Source: JANNRA01 sp031401035
GTDB taxonomy: Bacteria > Desulfobacterota > Binatia > HRBIN30 > CADEER01
Length of the DNA: 42,305 nt
NCBI GenBank assembly: GCA_031401035.1
Contig: JANNRA010000033.1
Coordinates: 1 to 42,305 of the forward strand
Direction of reading: 5' to 3'
Below the pieces are notes generated by a model. It made no database searches, was not told the origin of the DNA, and saw nothing but the letters and a program-made list of their open reading frames with translations. Below are positions 16,649-25,393 of this stretch, one piece after another (positions within the stretch are counted from its first letter, which is position 1; every line of letters starts with the position of its first letter). A program made the translations under genes and the position numbers.

Positions 16649-19045
16649 CTAGCGATCGCGCGGCGCGCCGCGCATCTCGACGGCGCGCCGCTCGGCCTTC
16701 TCCCACATGCGGATGTAGGCCTCGGCCGAGCGGAAGAGGGGCTCCAGATCGGCGTCGCTGACGCCGTCCCGGCGGACGTCCTCGATCAGGTCGGGCAGCA
16801 GGCCGATGTGCGCCAGGCCCTCGCTGTTGAAGTCGAGCGTCCGGCGGCCGACCTTCGGCTGCTGGAACGTGACGTCGCCGGCATAGGACGTGAAGGGGTA
16901 GGTGAGCGGATCGCTCTGCGGCGTCGCGCCGCAGCCGCTCCTGGCGCCGAAGCGGGGTCCATGGGCACCGGCGAAGCCGTTCAAGTCGAGTCCGAAGCCG
17001 AGACCCGGGTAGCCGCCGTTGTCGCGGACGCGCTGCAGACGCGACTGAAAGCCGTCGTCGACCGTCGCCGGCGTGGTGGCCGACCGGCAGCTCGAGAAGC
17101 CCGACGTCGAGATGCCGCCGAGCGCGAAGAGGCGGCCGGAGTTGTCGATGCCGTGCGTGCCGGCGGCCGGATAGTCGTTCGCCTCGAGGATCTCGAAGGC
17201 GCGGCGATAGGACTGGCGCGGCAGGTGGTCGAGCTCGACGATCATGCCCTTGGCGAGCATCCGCTCGATGAGGAACTCGCCGAGCGGCGTCAGGCCGGCC
17301 GCCTGGCAGTGATTGTCCTCTCCCGGGACCGGCGGTGCCGTGAGCCGGTCGAGGAACGGCGCGAAGGTGGCGATCGGGTCGAGGAAGAACGAGCTGAAAT
17401 CGTTCGGCGCCGGCGCGAAGTAGTCGAGGCGCGGCTCGTTTATGCCGGGCAACGTCATCTGGCCGCGGTCGAACACCGTCGGCACGGTCGTGTCGCATGT
17501 GGTCGTGAAGTTGGAGAAGTGGCCGGTCTGAATGATGTTGCCCAGCTCGATGAAACCCTTGTGGCCGTCGCCGGCGGAGAACGCGTTGTCGTACTTGTGG
17601 ACCGGGAACATCACCCGCACGCCGAGGTCGTGGTAGTGATCGAGTCGCTCCTGCACGAAGGCCTCGGTGCAGGCGGGGAACTCCGCGCTCGGCGTCAGGA
17701 AGCAGTTGAACAGGTTCGACGTCTCGATGCCCAGCACGACCGCCATCTTGCCGGCCTGGATGACCTCGCGCGCCGCCGCCGGCGAGGTGACGACGCGGAA
17801 CCATCCCCGGCCCGGCCCGCCCTCCTGCGCATCGATGTAATCCTGCATGCGGTAGACTTCGACCAGCTGGCGGTCGACGGCGACCATGTCGTTGCACGCG
17901 TAGCGGATCGGCTGAATGCCGCCGCGGCCGAGCAGATCGCAGATGATCTGATTGTTGACGGCGTGCTGCACGACCAGTCGCAGGCCGCCGAGGTACGCGC
18001 GCTCGAGCCACTTGTAGTACTGCACCTGGTGGGTCGAGCTGTCGGGGGCGCTCGGCCAGGTGGTGAAGTCTGGATATCCGGCGGTGAAGTGGTTGAACTC
18101 CGGCAGCCGGCCGGTGGCCAGTGCCGCGATGAAATCCTCGAGCTTGATGTCGCCGCCGGCGTCGAAGCCGGCGCCGAACAGATCGGCCCGGCCCTCTTCG
18201 CCGTGGAACCGCTCGCAGCTGCCGAGGGCGTGTTCGACGCCGAGCGGGTGGAACGGGGCACCGTGGAAGACGCCGCCGCCGCCGAAGCCGAAGTTGGCGA
18301 GGATGTGGGAGTGGGCGTCGCTGAAGCCGAACACCGCGCCGTCAGCGAACTGGGTGCGCGCCACCGCGCCGCTGGCGAAGGTGTCCTCCTCCGGGAATTG
18401 GGCGCAGCCGCCGCGCCGGCGCAGCAAGATCGGCGCGCCCTCGGCGGCGACGCCGCCGGCGGACAGGTAGCGGCCGCTCTTGCGGTGGCGCAGGAGGAAG
18501 CGGTCGTCATCCGGGGCGGGCTGCAGATCCCACTCCGCTGCCGACTGGAACGCGTCGTCGACGGTGGTGACGTCCGATTCGAGGCTGAGCGCGCGCGCCA
18601 GGCTGGTGCCGTCGGAGACCAGGTAGCCGCCGGCGTCGTCGAACAGCAGGTAGCTGCCGAGCCGTGACGGCTTGAGGAAGAACGCGGTGGCTTCGGCCTC
18701 TGCGGCGGTGAAACCGAACCCGGCGCCGTCGCGGGCCAGGAATCCGGCAGCCCCCTCGACGGCGTAGCAGCCGTTGGCGACCCGGTAGATGTCCTCGGCA
18801 TCGCGCGTGGCGGTGGGCGTGACAGTCGCCGTGACAGTCGCCGTGGCGGTCGCCGTGACGGTCGAACTCGGCGGCACGGTGGCCGTCGCGGTACGCGTCG
18901 CGGTGGCCGCGGCGGTAGGCGTGACAGTCGCCACCGCTGTCGGCGTCGCACGCGGTGAGTCGTCGTCATCGCCGCAGCCGGCGACGATCAGCAGCGACGG
19001 CGAGGCGAGCAGAGCGAGGCGTCGGGTCATGTGGGTCGTGTGCAT
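16649..19045 (-). CDS. Lipoprotein with Thr/Ala/Val linker, beta-trefoil-like domain and amidohydrolase/M19-like domain
   Basis: 798 codons. A lipobox (LLIVAGC) follows the signal peptide. Residues about 30-85 form a low-complexity linker of TPT, TATAT and TVTATVTP units. Residues about 88-205 (CYAVEGAAGFLARDG, YLLFDDAGGYLVSDG, FLLRHRKSGRYLSAGG) look like three fascin/trefoil-type repeats. The rest resembles the amidohydrolase superfamily, most like membrane dipeptidase (M19): SDAHSHILANFG, VVLGIETSNLF, FPVHKYDNAFSAGD, MIVELDHLPR, AAGTHGIDNSGR and GFGLDLNGFAG offer the usual His/Asp/Glu ligands. It is probably a surface or periplasmic hydrolase tethered to a membrane by the long linker. Substrate unknown. 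A second in-frame ATG at 19030 could be the true start. Confidence 0.75.
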   Translation of the reverse strand: MHTTHMTRRLALLASPSLLIVAGCGDDDDSPRATPTAVATVTPTAAATATRTATATVPPSSTVTATATATVTATVTPTATRDAEDIYRVANGCYAVEGAAGFLARDGAGFGFTAAEAEATAFFLKPSRLGSYLLFDDAGGYLVSDGTSLARALSLESDVTTVDDAFQSAAEWDLQPAPDDDRFLLRHRKSGRYLSAGGVAAEGAPILLRRRGGCAQFPEEDTFASGAVARTQFADGAVFGFSDAHSHILANFGFGGGGVFHGAPFHPLGVEHALGSCERFHGEEGRADLFGAGFDAGGDIKLEDFIAALATGRLPEFNHFTAGYPDFTTWPSAPDSSTHQVQYYKWLERAYLGGLRLVVQHAVNNQIICDLLGRGGIQPIRYACNDMVAVDRQLVEVYRMQDYIDAQEGGPGRGWFRVVTSPAAAREVIQAGKMAVVLGIETSNLFNCFLTPSAEFPACTEAFVQERLDHYHDLGVRVMFPVHKYDNAFSAGDGHKGFIELGNIIQTGHFSNFTTTCDTTVPTVFDRGQMTLPGINEPRLDYFAPAPNDFSSFFLDPIATFAPFLDRLTAPPVPGEDNHCQAAGLTPLGEFLIERMLAKGMIVELDHLPRQSYRRAFEILEANDYPAAGTHGIDNSGRLFALGGISTSGFSSCRSATTPATVDDGFQSRLQRVRDNGGYPGLGFGLDLNGFAGAHGPRFGARSGCGATPQSDPLTYPFTSYAGDVTFQQPKVGRRTLDFNSEGLAHIGLLPDLIEDVRRDGVSDADLEPLFRSAEAYIRMWEKAERRAVEMRGAPRDR

Positions 19046-19223
19046 GTCGCCGCGGGTCTAGCCGTCGGCCGGGCGTGACGCAAAGGCGCCTGCCGTCGGG
19101 GCATCGTGAGGGCCTTCCCGGCCCGGCGCGACCGCGAGGGCTCCTGACCGCACACGAGCCGAGCCGCGCGGTCATCCCAGACGCCGCCTCGCGGCGCGGC
19201 GGCGAGCGCCGACCTGCGCCACG

Positions 19224-19772
19224 TCAGCCCCGCGCCAGGCGTCGAATCTCCTCGATCTCCGCGGCGAATGCCTGGCGCATCGACGTCTGCCCCGGCAGCT
19301 CGGCCAGCGGCGCGACGCACCCCATCGCCTCGGCGTCGGGGTGAATGGTGATGCGCAGGCGGTGTCCGGTTGCGTCGAGGACCAGCGGCCAGTGGCGGCA
19401 GGCGCGCGGCTTCACGGCGCTGACGTCGCGACCGGTCTGCAGCGCCGTGTGGTGGATGGCGCACAGGGCGCGTCCAGCGCGGCGGAAGAGGAAGGGACAG
19501 GTGCCGCGCTCGTCGCGCGGTTCAATCAGAATCCCCGCCGGCTCATCGGCGAAGACGTCGGCATACCCGTTCGGCTCACGCAGGCGCGGAACCAGGCGGG
19601 CAAGCTCGATCAGGAGCGAGTCGATGACGCGCATCTCGCGGCGCGACACGCTCACCGCCGTGCCCACGCAACAGGTGCGATCGCTGGGGCAGCCGTTCGG
19701 GTGACACCGGTAGGCGAGCCGAAACAGGGATGCGTCGATGTCGATGCGAGGGGTTGCCGACCGGATTGCCAT
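19224..19772 (-). CDS. DUF3109/YkgJ-type Cys-cluster protein
   Basis: 182 codons from ATG at 19772, with GGCGGAG just upstream. This is preferred to a longer open frame to 20114, which overlaps the next gene. Cys positions follow the family: CHPNGCPSDRTCC near the start, CPFL and CAIH in the middle, and CRHWPLVL. Families of this type carry a conserved Cys cluster thought to bind zinc or an iron-sulfur centre. No reaction is established. No signal peptide. Confidence 0.75.
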   Translation of the reverse strand: MAIRSATPRIDIDASLFRLAYRCHPNGCPSDRTCCVGTAVSVSRREMRVIDSLLIELARLVPRLREPNGYADVFADEPAGILIEPRDERGTCPFLFRRAGRALCAIHHTALQTGRDVSAVKPRACRHWPLVLDATGHRLRITIHPDAEAMGCVAPLAELPGQTSMRQAFAAEIEEIRRLARG

Positions 19773-19845
19773 CGGAGATCTCCGCCAGAACGTCAGATCG
19801 TGTCGAGCGACGGCGCGGGCTGCTGGGGACGAGGCGCAACCCGTC

Positions 19846-20322
19846 TTACCGGTTGTACGCGTCGGTCCCCGATCGGCTGGCTCGGGCAGAGGCCGTCGAG
19901 GCGTCGGGCAGGTGCGATTGCGCACCGCTGTAGGCCACGGTCGCGCCGCGTGATGCCTGACACTGCTGGGGATTGTTCGCGCACAACGTCTGCCCGGCGC
20001 TGCATTCATTGCCGCAGATGGAACAGTCGGCGGCGGGGTTGCCGCCGAGGGACACGCACAGTGCACAACCAGGGTCGGGCGCGCCGCATTGCACGTTGCC
20101 GTCACGAAAGGCACAGGCGCAGCACGTGCACGCGGTCGCGGGGGCTGATGGGCACGCCGCTTGTCCCAGCGCGATATTCACCGCGCCAATGAGTTGGGCG
20201 ATGGTCACCGTCCCCTGCGGACCACAGAAACATTCACCCGTGGTGTCGCATTGGGCGTTGGCGATACCCGCCGCAAAGAGGAGGGCGGACACAACAGACA
20301 TCGCCCGGGTACGCGCGATCAT
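19846..20322 (-). CDS. Exported Cys-rich protein with dockerin-like segment
   Basis: 158 codons from ATG at 20322. MSVVSALLFAAGIANAQC gives a signal peptide cleaved after ANA, so a start at the internal MSVV is equally possible. The mature part has GTVTIAQLIGAVNIALG, which resembles a dockerin/EF-hand-like unit (G-T-V-T-I-x-x-L). Many Cys pairs follow (CTCCACAF, CGAPDPGCALC, CSICGNECSAGQTLCANNPQQC). It is probably a secreted disulfide-bonded protein. The last 25 residues (Ser/Ala-rich) are low complexity. Function unknown. Confidence 0.6.
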   Translation of the reverse strand: MIARTRAMSVVSALLFAAGIANAQCDTTGECFCGPQGTVTIAQLIGAVNIALGQAACPSAPATACTCCACAFRDGNVQCGAPDPGCALCVSLGGNPAADCSICGNECSAGQTLCANNPQQCQASRGATVAYSGAQSHLPDASTASARASRSGTDAYNR

Positions 20323-20420
20323 AACTCGAGTCCCACCGGGCGCATGAAGCCCGCGCCGAACAGCCGCCTCGCGCTACTGCAGGGGTGTAGCGTTTGCAAC
20401 CGGGTGTTGAGTTTGTGTCC

Positions 20421-20735
20421 TCAGATCGACGATGGGCGCGGACCGTCACCGGGCCGCCTCGTCCGCGCCAGCGCCGCCGTCGCCGCCCGGGCGAGGGATG
20501 ACGTTGAATTGTCCGTGAAGATCAGTGCGGGCATGTTACCGACGCCTGTGGTGACGTCGGTGCAGCCGCACACGGCGGCTTCGAGCGCCGGGTTCGGCGT
20601 CCCCGCGGTCTCGTTCGCGCAGACGAAGCTGGTCCCCGCGTTGAACCATTCCGCGGCGATGGCCACCGTACGCGGCAATCGGCCGGCCCCCTGCCAATAC
20701 TCGTTGGTGTTGAGGACCCGTGCATGTTCGGCTGC
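20421..20735 (-). pseudogene. Remnant of an exported Cys-containing protein
   Basis: The minus frame from about 20735 to 20421 reads like a natural protein (ARVLNTNEYWQGAGRLP, AIAAEWFNAGTSFVCANE, EAAVCGCTDVTTGVGNMPA) but has no plausible start. Immediately upstream (20768-20793) lies a family B repeat, and the frame upstream of it is not protein-like. I think the repeat displaced the 5' part. The remaining stretch, 20323-20420, shows nothing. Confidence 0.4.
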
Positions 20736-20767
20736 GGAGGCGAGGAAACGTCGCCTGTGGCAGGTCG

Positions 20768-20793
20768 TCTCCATGTCTCCGTTCCTCCGTGTG
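20768..20793. repeat. Family B half-element, left of YaiI-family gene
   Basis: TCTCCGTTCCTCCGTGTG ends this unit. It is the right-arm orientation of family B. Its inverted partner is at 21344-21369, on the other side of the 20824-21297 gene. Confidence 0.7.
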
Positions 20794-20823
20794 GAATGTT
20801 TATTGTCGGATCTTAAGGATAGT

Positions 20824-21297
20824 TCACCGTCGCGCGCTGGCCTGGCGCACCGCCGCATCGAGCGCCGACAGGAAGCGCGAACGGTCCGCCGGCGTAAACG
20901 GCTTCGGCCCGCCGGTGATCTCCCCGAACGAGCGCAGTTGATCCATCAGGTCGCGGTGCGCGAGGGCCGAGCCGATCGAGTCGTCGGTGAACGGCTTGCC
21001 GGTCGGGCTCAGCGCCAGGCCGCCGGCCCTGAGGCTGCGGCTGGCCAGCGGGATGTCGTTGGTGATGACGATGTCGCCGGGCTGCACGCGTTCGGCGATC
21101 CAGTCGTCGGCGACATCCGGTCCGGCATCGACGACGATCCTCTCCACGTCCGGCGGTGTGCGGATGAACGCGTTCGCGACGACGCGAACCGGGCAGCCGC
21201 AGCGCCGCGCGACCTTGTACACCTCCTCCTTCACGGGACAGGCGTCGGCGTCGACATAGATGGTGGGCGCGCTGGGCACGTTGGCCTCCACGCGCAC
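20824..21297 (-). CDS. YaiI/YqxD family protein (UPF0178, DUF188)
   Basis: 157 codons, the usual family length. The signature is at the N-terminus: TIYVDADACPVKEEVYKVA. GPDVADDWIAERVQPGDIVITNDIPLASR and the region GEITGGPKPFTPADRSRF, which is near-invariant in the family, also match. The fold is related to PIN-type nucleases through the paired Asp residues, but the biological role is not established. The gene is bracketed by inverted family B half-elements about 30 and 46 bp from its ends. Confidence 0.92.
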   Translation of the reverse strand: MRVEANVPSAPTIYVDADACPVKEEVYKVARRCGCPVRVVANAFIRTPPDVERIVVDAGPDVADDWIAERVQPGDIVITNDIPLASRSLRAGGLALSPTGKPFTDDSIGSALAHRDLMDQLRSFGEITGGPKPFTPADRSRFLSALDAAVRQASARR

Positions 21298-21343
21298 GGA
21301 TACGGGAGCCGTTCAACCAGCCTTGAGTCGACAGGGAAGATCG

Positions 21344-21369
21344 CACACGGAGCAACGGAGCAACGGAGA
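21344..21369. repeat. Family B half-element, right of YaiI-family gene
   Basis: CACACGGAGCAACGGAGC followed by AACGGAGA. It is in left-arm orientation, so it forms an inverted pair with 20768-20793 across the gene. The 21298-21585 gap holds nothing else I can name. Confidence 0.7.
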
Positions 21370-21585
21370 CGGCCTGCTACAGGTGCGCTCTCGTCGCCTG
21401 GGCACCAGCGCACTGACGCCGCTGCCGCGGCCGGCGCGGGTGGGGGCAGGGTCGGACCCTCCCGCAATCCGTTGACAGCCGCCGACGTCGCGGGGGAAAG
21501 CTGCCGGCTGGGGGGGGCGTGCCATGGCTGCGGAGATCCTTGTCTCGTACGGAAGCGCCGGCGCGCACGCGCCGGCGGCGCCAGC

Positions 21586-23256
21586 ATGTTCGACCTGCTG
21601 ATCAGGGGGGCGCGGGTCGTCGACGGCACCGGCATGCCGTCGTTCACCGCCGACGTGGCGGTCGAGCAGGGGCGCATCGCGCGCATCGGGCGGGTCGACG
21701 CCGACGCGGCGCGAGTCTTCGATGCCGACGGCCTGGTGCTGACGCCGGGATTCATCGACGTGCACACGCACTACGACGCGCAGATCGACTGGGATCCGAC
21801 CTGCTCGCCGTCCTCGTGGCACGGCGTCACGACGGTGCTGACCGGCAATTGCGGCTTCACCCTGGCACCGGCGCGGGTTGGCGACGTCGCGTGGTTGGCG
21901 CGCATGCTCGGCCGTGTCGAGGGCATGGCGCCGGAAGCGCTTGCCGCGGGCCTGCGCTGGAACGGCGGCGGCTTCGGCGACTTCTGGCGCCGCGTCGAGG
22001 GCCGCATCGGCGTCAACGTCGGCAGCTACGTCGGCCACTCCGCCATCCGCCGCTGCGTCATGGGCGACGACGCCTCGAGCCGCCGCGCCCGCGCCGACGA
22101 GATCGTGGCGATGCAGGCGCACGTGCGCCAGGCGATGCAGGACGGTGCGGTGGGCTTCTCGTCTTCGCAACTCGACATCCACGTCGCCCACGACGGGCGC
22201 GAGGTGCCATCCAACCACGCCGCGCCCGAAGAGCTGATCGCCCTGTGTGCCGTGCTCGCCGAGTTCGGCCGCGGCGCCATCGAGTTCATCCCGCGCAGCT
22301 TCGTCGAGGGCTACGACGCCGCCGATCGCGCACTGATGCGCAGCATGGCGCGCGTCTCCGGCCGGCCCCTCGAACTCAACACCCTGACGCCGCTGCCCGC
22401 CGCGCCCGACGGCTGGCGGCACAGCCTGCGCTTCGCGCACGAGGCCAGTGCCGAGGGGTTGCGCATTCACCCGATGTTCCCGACCAACAGGCTCAACGCC
22501 CACTTCGCGCTCGACACGACTTTCCTCTTCGACGAGATGCCGAGCTTCCGCGCCACCCTGACGCTGCCGCCCGATGAGCGCGCCCACCGCCTGCGCGATC
22601 CCGCGGTGCGCGCGCAGATGCGCGCCGAGCTCGCCGACCCGACCGGCCGCGCCTTCGTCTTCATCTGGCAGATCTGCGTCGTCGAGGCGGTGCGCGATGC
22701 GGCCAACGCCGCCTGGGTCGGCCGCTCGGTGGCCGAGCTCGCCGAGGCGCGCGGCGCCGACCTGCTCGACACCTTCCTCGACATGGCGCTGGCCGAGGAT
22801 CTGCAGACGCAGTTCCTCGTCGAGGCGCCGGGCGAGGTGTTCGAGGACATGATCACCACCCTGGTGCGCGACCCGCTGGTCATGGCCGGCTCCAGCGACG
22901 CCGGCGCGCACCTGCTGTCGTTCGTCGGCGCCGACTACACCACCCGGCTGCTCAGCGAGTGGGTGCCGCGCGCCATTTCCCTCGAGGCCGCCGTGGCGCG
23001 CCTGACGATGTTTCCGGCCATGATCCACGGCATCACCGACCGCGGCGTCATCCGCGCCGGCGCCCACGCCGACCTGGTGCTCTTCGACCCTGCCCGCCTG
23101 CGCGCCGGCCGCACCCATCTGGTACGCGACTTCCCGGCCGAGAGCGCGCGCTTCGTCGTCGAGGCCGAAGGCTACGCGGCGGTGATCGTCAACGGCCAGA
23201 CGCTGTTCGAGGACGGCGTCCACACCGGCGCGCTGCCGGGGCAATTGCTGCGCTGA
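21586..23256 (+). CDS. Amidohydrolase, N-acyl-D-amino-acid deacylase-like
   Basis: 556 codons from ATG at 21586. MFDLLIRGARVVDGTGMPSF opens the usual beta-sandwich. The metal site begins with PGFIDVHTHYDAQIDWDP. VLTGNCGFTLAP, SYVGHSAIRRCVMG, VGFSSSQLDIH and MAGSSDAGAHLLSF match the D-aminoacylase branch, and the C-terminus (GVIRAGAHADLVLFDPA) closes the sandwich. Family members hydrolyse N-acyl-D-amino acids, but many large ones like this are unassigned. No signal peptide. It stands alone, with no operon partner. Confidence 0.88.
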   Translation: MFDLLIRGARVVDGTGMPSFTADVAVEQGRIARIGRVDADAARVFDADGLVLTPGFIDVHTHYDAQIDWDPTCSPSSWHGVTTVLTGNCGFTLAPARVGDVAWLARMLGRVEGMAPEALAAGLRWNGGGFGDFWRRVEGRIGVNVGSYVGHSAIRRCVMGDDASSRRARADEIVAMQAHVRQAMQDGAVGFSSSQLDIHVAHDGREVPSNHAAPEELIALCAVLAEFGRGAIEFIPRSFVEGYDAADRALMRSMARVSGRPLELNTLTPLPAAPDGWRHSLRFAHEASAEGLRIHPMFPTNRLNAHFALDTTFLFDEMPSFRATLTLPPDERAHRLRDPAVRAQMRAELADPTGRAFVFIWQICVVEAVRDAANAAWVGRSVAELAEARGADLLDTFLDMALAEDLQTQFLVEAPGEVFEDMITTLVRDPLVMAGSSDAGAHLLSFVGADYTTRLLSEWVPRAISLEAAVARLTMFPAMIHGITDRGVIRAGAHADLVLFDPARLRAGRTHLVRDFPAESARFVVEAEGYAAVIVNGQTLFEDGVHTGALPGQLLR

Positions 23257-23315
23257 CGCGGATATGCCGGTGCGGACTCGCCGGCGGGGGGCCAGTTCGC
23301 GATCCCCTCACCCGG

Positions 23316-24155
23316 TTACGTCGCGCCCCGCCCCGTCCAGTCGGTGGGCGGCAGCGTCGCGGGATCGCGCAGCAGCTCGGCGCCGCGCCGTGCGTAACAG
23401 TCGCGCAGCGCGAAGGTCGCGGCGTCGATCGAGGCCGGGCCGCGGCGGATCTCGGCCCAGTGGCGGGCGATGTGGATGTCGGCGACGACCTCCGTGTAGG
23501 CGATCGCCAGGATGACCTCGAAGAGCATGCGGGTCAGCGGCGTCGACGGCTCGACCGCCTTGCCGCTGTGCTGCAGCAGCAGCTCCGGGCGCTCGAGCAG
23601 TACGCGTTCGATGTCATGCACGGTGGCCCAGTCCTCGACGATGAACACGCCGCCCGGCCGCAGGCGCGGGAAGACCACCTCGAACGACGCCACCGTCGGC
23701 TCGAGCAGGTGCGAGGCGTCGTCGATGGCGAGATCGAGCGGTGCGGCGCCGAACTCCGCATCCAGCAGGGCGCCCAGCCGCGCCTTGTCCGCCTGGTCGA
23801 CGCCGTAGAACGGGCGCACGGCGGCGCGGATCGGCGCCGGTGTCGACGGCGCCGCCAGCCACTGGTCGAGTGGCAGCGCCGCCGCGGCCAGATCGACCGC
23901 CACCAGACGCTGCGGCCGTGCCGCCAATGCCAGCAGGGCGGCGCTGCCGCCGTCGTAGATGCCGAGTTCGAGGACCCGCGCCGGCCGCTCGCGTGCGATC
24001 AGCCGCAGGTACTTCTCCACCATCCAGCGCGGCTTGAGGATGCGCAGGCGCTGCGGCGATGAGGCCGGAGAGGGATCGACGCCGAGCTCGAAGCCGACCC
24101 CGTCGATCTCGACGAGATGGTCGTGGTGCCAGGAAATGGCGACGTCGGTGGGCAT
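23316..24155 (-). CDS. Class I SAM-dependent methyltransferase (CmcI/Methyltransf_24-like)
   Basis: 279 codons from ATG at 24155. SAM motif I is RVLELGIYDGGSAALLA, with VAVDLAAAAL after it. LDLAIDDASHLLEPT and GGVFIVEDWATVHD match the catalytic part of the cephalosporin hydroxylase/rhamnosyl O-methyltransferase group. These usually methylate small molecules or sugar hydroxyls. The substrate is not evident. It converges with the amidohydrolase gene and is divergent from the glutaminase operon. Confidence 0.82.
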   Translation of the reverse strand: MPTDVAISWHHDHLVEIDGVGFELGVDPSPASSPQRLRILKPRWMVEKYLRLIARERPARVLELGIYDGGSAALLALAARPQRLVAVDLAAAALPLDQWLAAPSTPAPIRAAVRPFYGVDQADKARLGALLDAEFGAAPLDLAIDDASHLLEPTVASFEVVFPRLRPGGVFIVEDWATVHDIERVLLERPELLLQHSGKAVEPSTPLTRMLFEVILAIAYTEVVADIHIARHWAEIRRGPASIDAATFALRDCYARRGAELLRDPATLPPTDWTGRGAT

Positions 24156-24349
24156 CGCCTGTGGCTAGACCGCGGCGCCCACAACCGTCAATCTGTGCCC
24201 CCGCATTTCAGCGCCCGCCGGAGCCCAGCTGCCCCAACCCTGCCCAGCAGGTAAGCAGCGGCAACCGGGACGCGTCCCCTGGCGTCGTCGCCTTGTCGCC
24301 GCACTGGGTTGCACGGTTCTTGCTGCACGCCGCAGGGGCTTTTCATGAG

Positions 24350-25393
24350 ATGACACGCAATGCCGGCAACGACGATGTCGATGCCCTCCTTGGGCACTTT
24401 CGCGCCGCGGCGTCGCCGCTGCGGGCCTTTCTGCGCGATCTGCACCTGCAGTTCCAGGCGCTGCGCGAGGGCCGGGTGGCCGACTACATTCCGGAGCTGA
24501 GCAAGGCCGACCCGGACTGGTTCGGCATCTGCGTCGTCAGTACCGACGGCCAGCGCTTCGAATTCGGTGACTTCGAGCAGCCGTTCACCATCCAGTCGAT
24601 CTCCAAGCCGTTCGTCTACGGCATGGCGCTCGCCGCGCACGGCCGCGAGGCGACGCTGGCGAAGATCGGCGTCGAGCCGAGCGGCGACGCCTTCAATTCG
24701 ATCGTGCTCGAGGCGGGCACGCACCGGCCGCAGAACCCGATGATCAACGCCGGCGCCATCGCCGCCGCCAGTCTGGTGCCGGGCGAGGGGCCGACAGAGC
24801 GGCTGGCCGACGTGCTCGCCACGTTCGCGCGCTATATCGGGCATGCGGTGGCGGTGGACATGGCGGTGTTCACCTCCGAGCGCGCCACCGGGCACCGCAA
24901 CCGCGCCATCGCGCATTTAATGTTGAATTTCGGCATCATCGACGCGCGCGTCGAGGAGGCGCTCGACCTCTACTTCAAGCAGTGCTCGATCCTGGTCACC
25001 TGCCGCGACCTGGCGATGATGGCGGCAACGCTGGCCAACAGCGGCGTCAATCCGGTCAGCGGCGAATCCGCCATCGCCCCAGAATACGTCCGCGACATCC
25101 TCAGCCTCATGTACACCTGCGGCATGTACGACTTCGCCGGCGAGTGGGCCTACCGCATCGGCCTGCCGGCCAAGAGCGGCGTCGGCGGCGGCATCATCGC
25201 CGTCATACCGGGCGAGGCCGGCGTCGCGGTCTTCTCGCCGCCGCTCGACGAACGCGGCAACAGCGTGCGCGGCATCCGCGTCTGCGAGGCGCTGGCGCAG
25301 CGCTACGGGCTGCACGTCTTCGAGTGCCACCGCCCGCACGGTAGCCTGACCGAGGCGATGCGCGCGCGCGGCGGCGCGGGGTCCGGGCAGTGA
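24350..25393 (+). CDS. glsA: Glutaminase A
   Basis: 347 codons from ATG at 24350. The frame stays open upstream, but a stretch of low quality precedes. Hydrolyses L-glutamine to glutamate and ammonia in the cytosol. The serine-dependent motif is FTIQSISKPFVYG, with Ser83 and Lys86 as the S-x-x-K pair. EAGTHRPQNPMINAGAI, GHRNRAIAHLMLNFGII, YFKQCSILVTCRDLAMMAATLANSG and KSGVGGGIIAVIPGEAGVAVFSPPLDERGNS are near-diagnostic. The stop overlaps the next gene's GTG (GTGA), so translation is coupled. In some bacteria glutaminases are fused to STAS and cyclic-nucleotide-binding domains. Here the GAF domain is in the next gene and an adenylate cyclase ends the run. Confidence 0.95.
   Translation: MTRNAGNDDVDALLGHFRAAASPLRAFLRDLHLQFQALREGRVADYIPELSKADPDWFGICVVSTDGQRFEFGDFEQPFTIQSISKPFVYGMALAAHGREATLAKIGVEPSGDAFNSIVLEAGTHRPQNPMINAGAIAAASLVPGEGPTERLADVLATFARYIGHAVAVDMAVFTSERATGHRNRAIAHLMLNFGIIDARVEEALDLYFKQCSILVTCRDLAMMAATLANSGVNPVSGESAIAPEYVRDILSLMYTCGMYDFAGEWAYRIGLPAKSGVGGGIIAVIPGEAGVAVFSPPLDERGNSVRGIRVCEALAQRYGLHVFECHRPHGSLTEAMRARGGAGSGQ

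Noticed and set aside
20340..21585. Plus-strand extension of the amidohydrolase to 20161
   Set aside because: Crosses the minus-strand YaiI-family gene and repeats; the usual amidohydrolase N-terminus begins at MFDLLIRGARVVDG (21586).
23303..23330. Possible third family A repeat (CCCCTCACCCGG)
   Set aside because: Only about ten bases match and there is no hairpin; likely chance.
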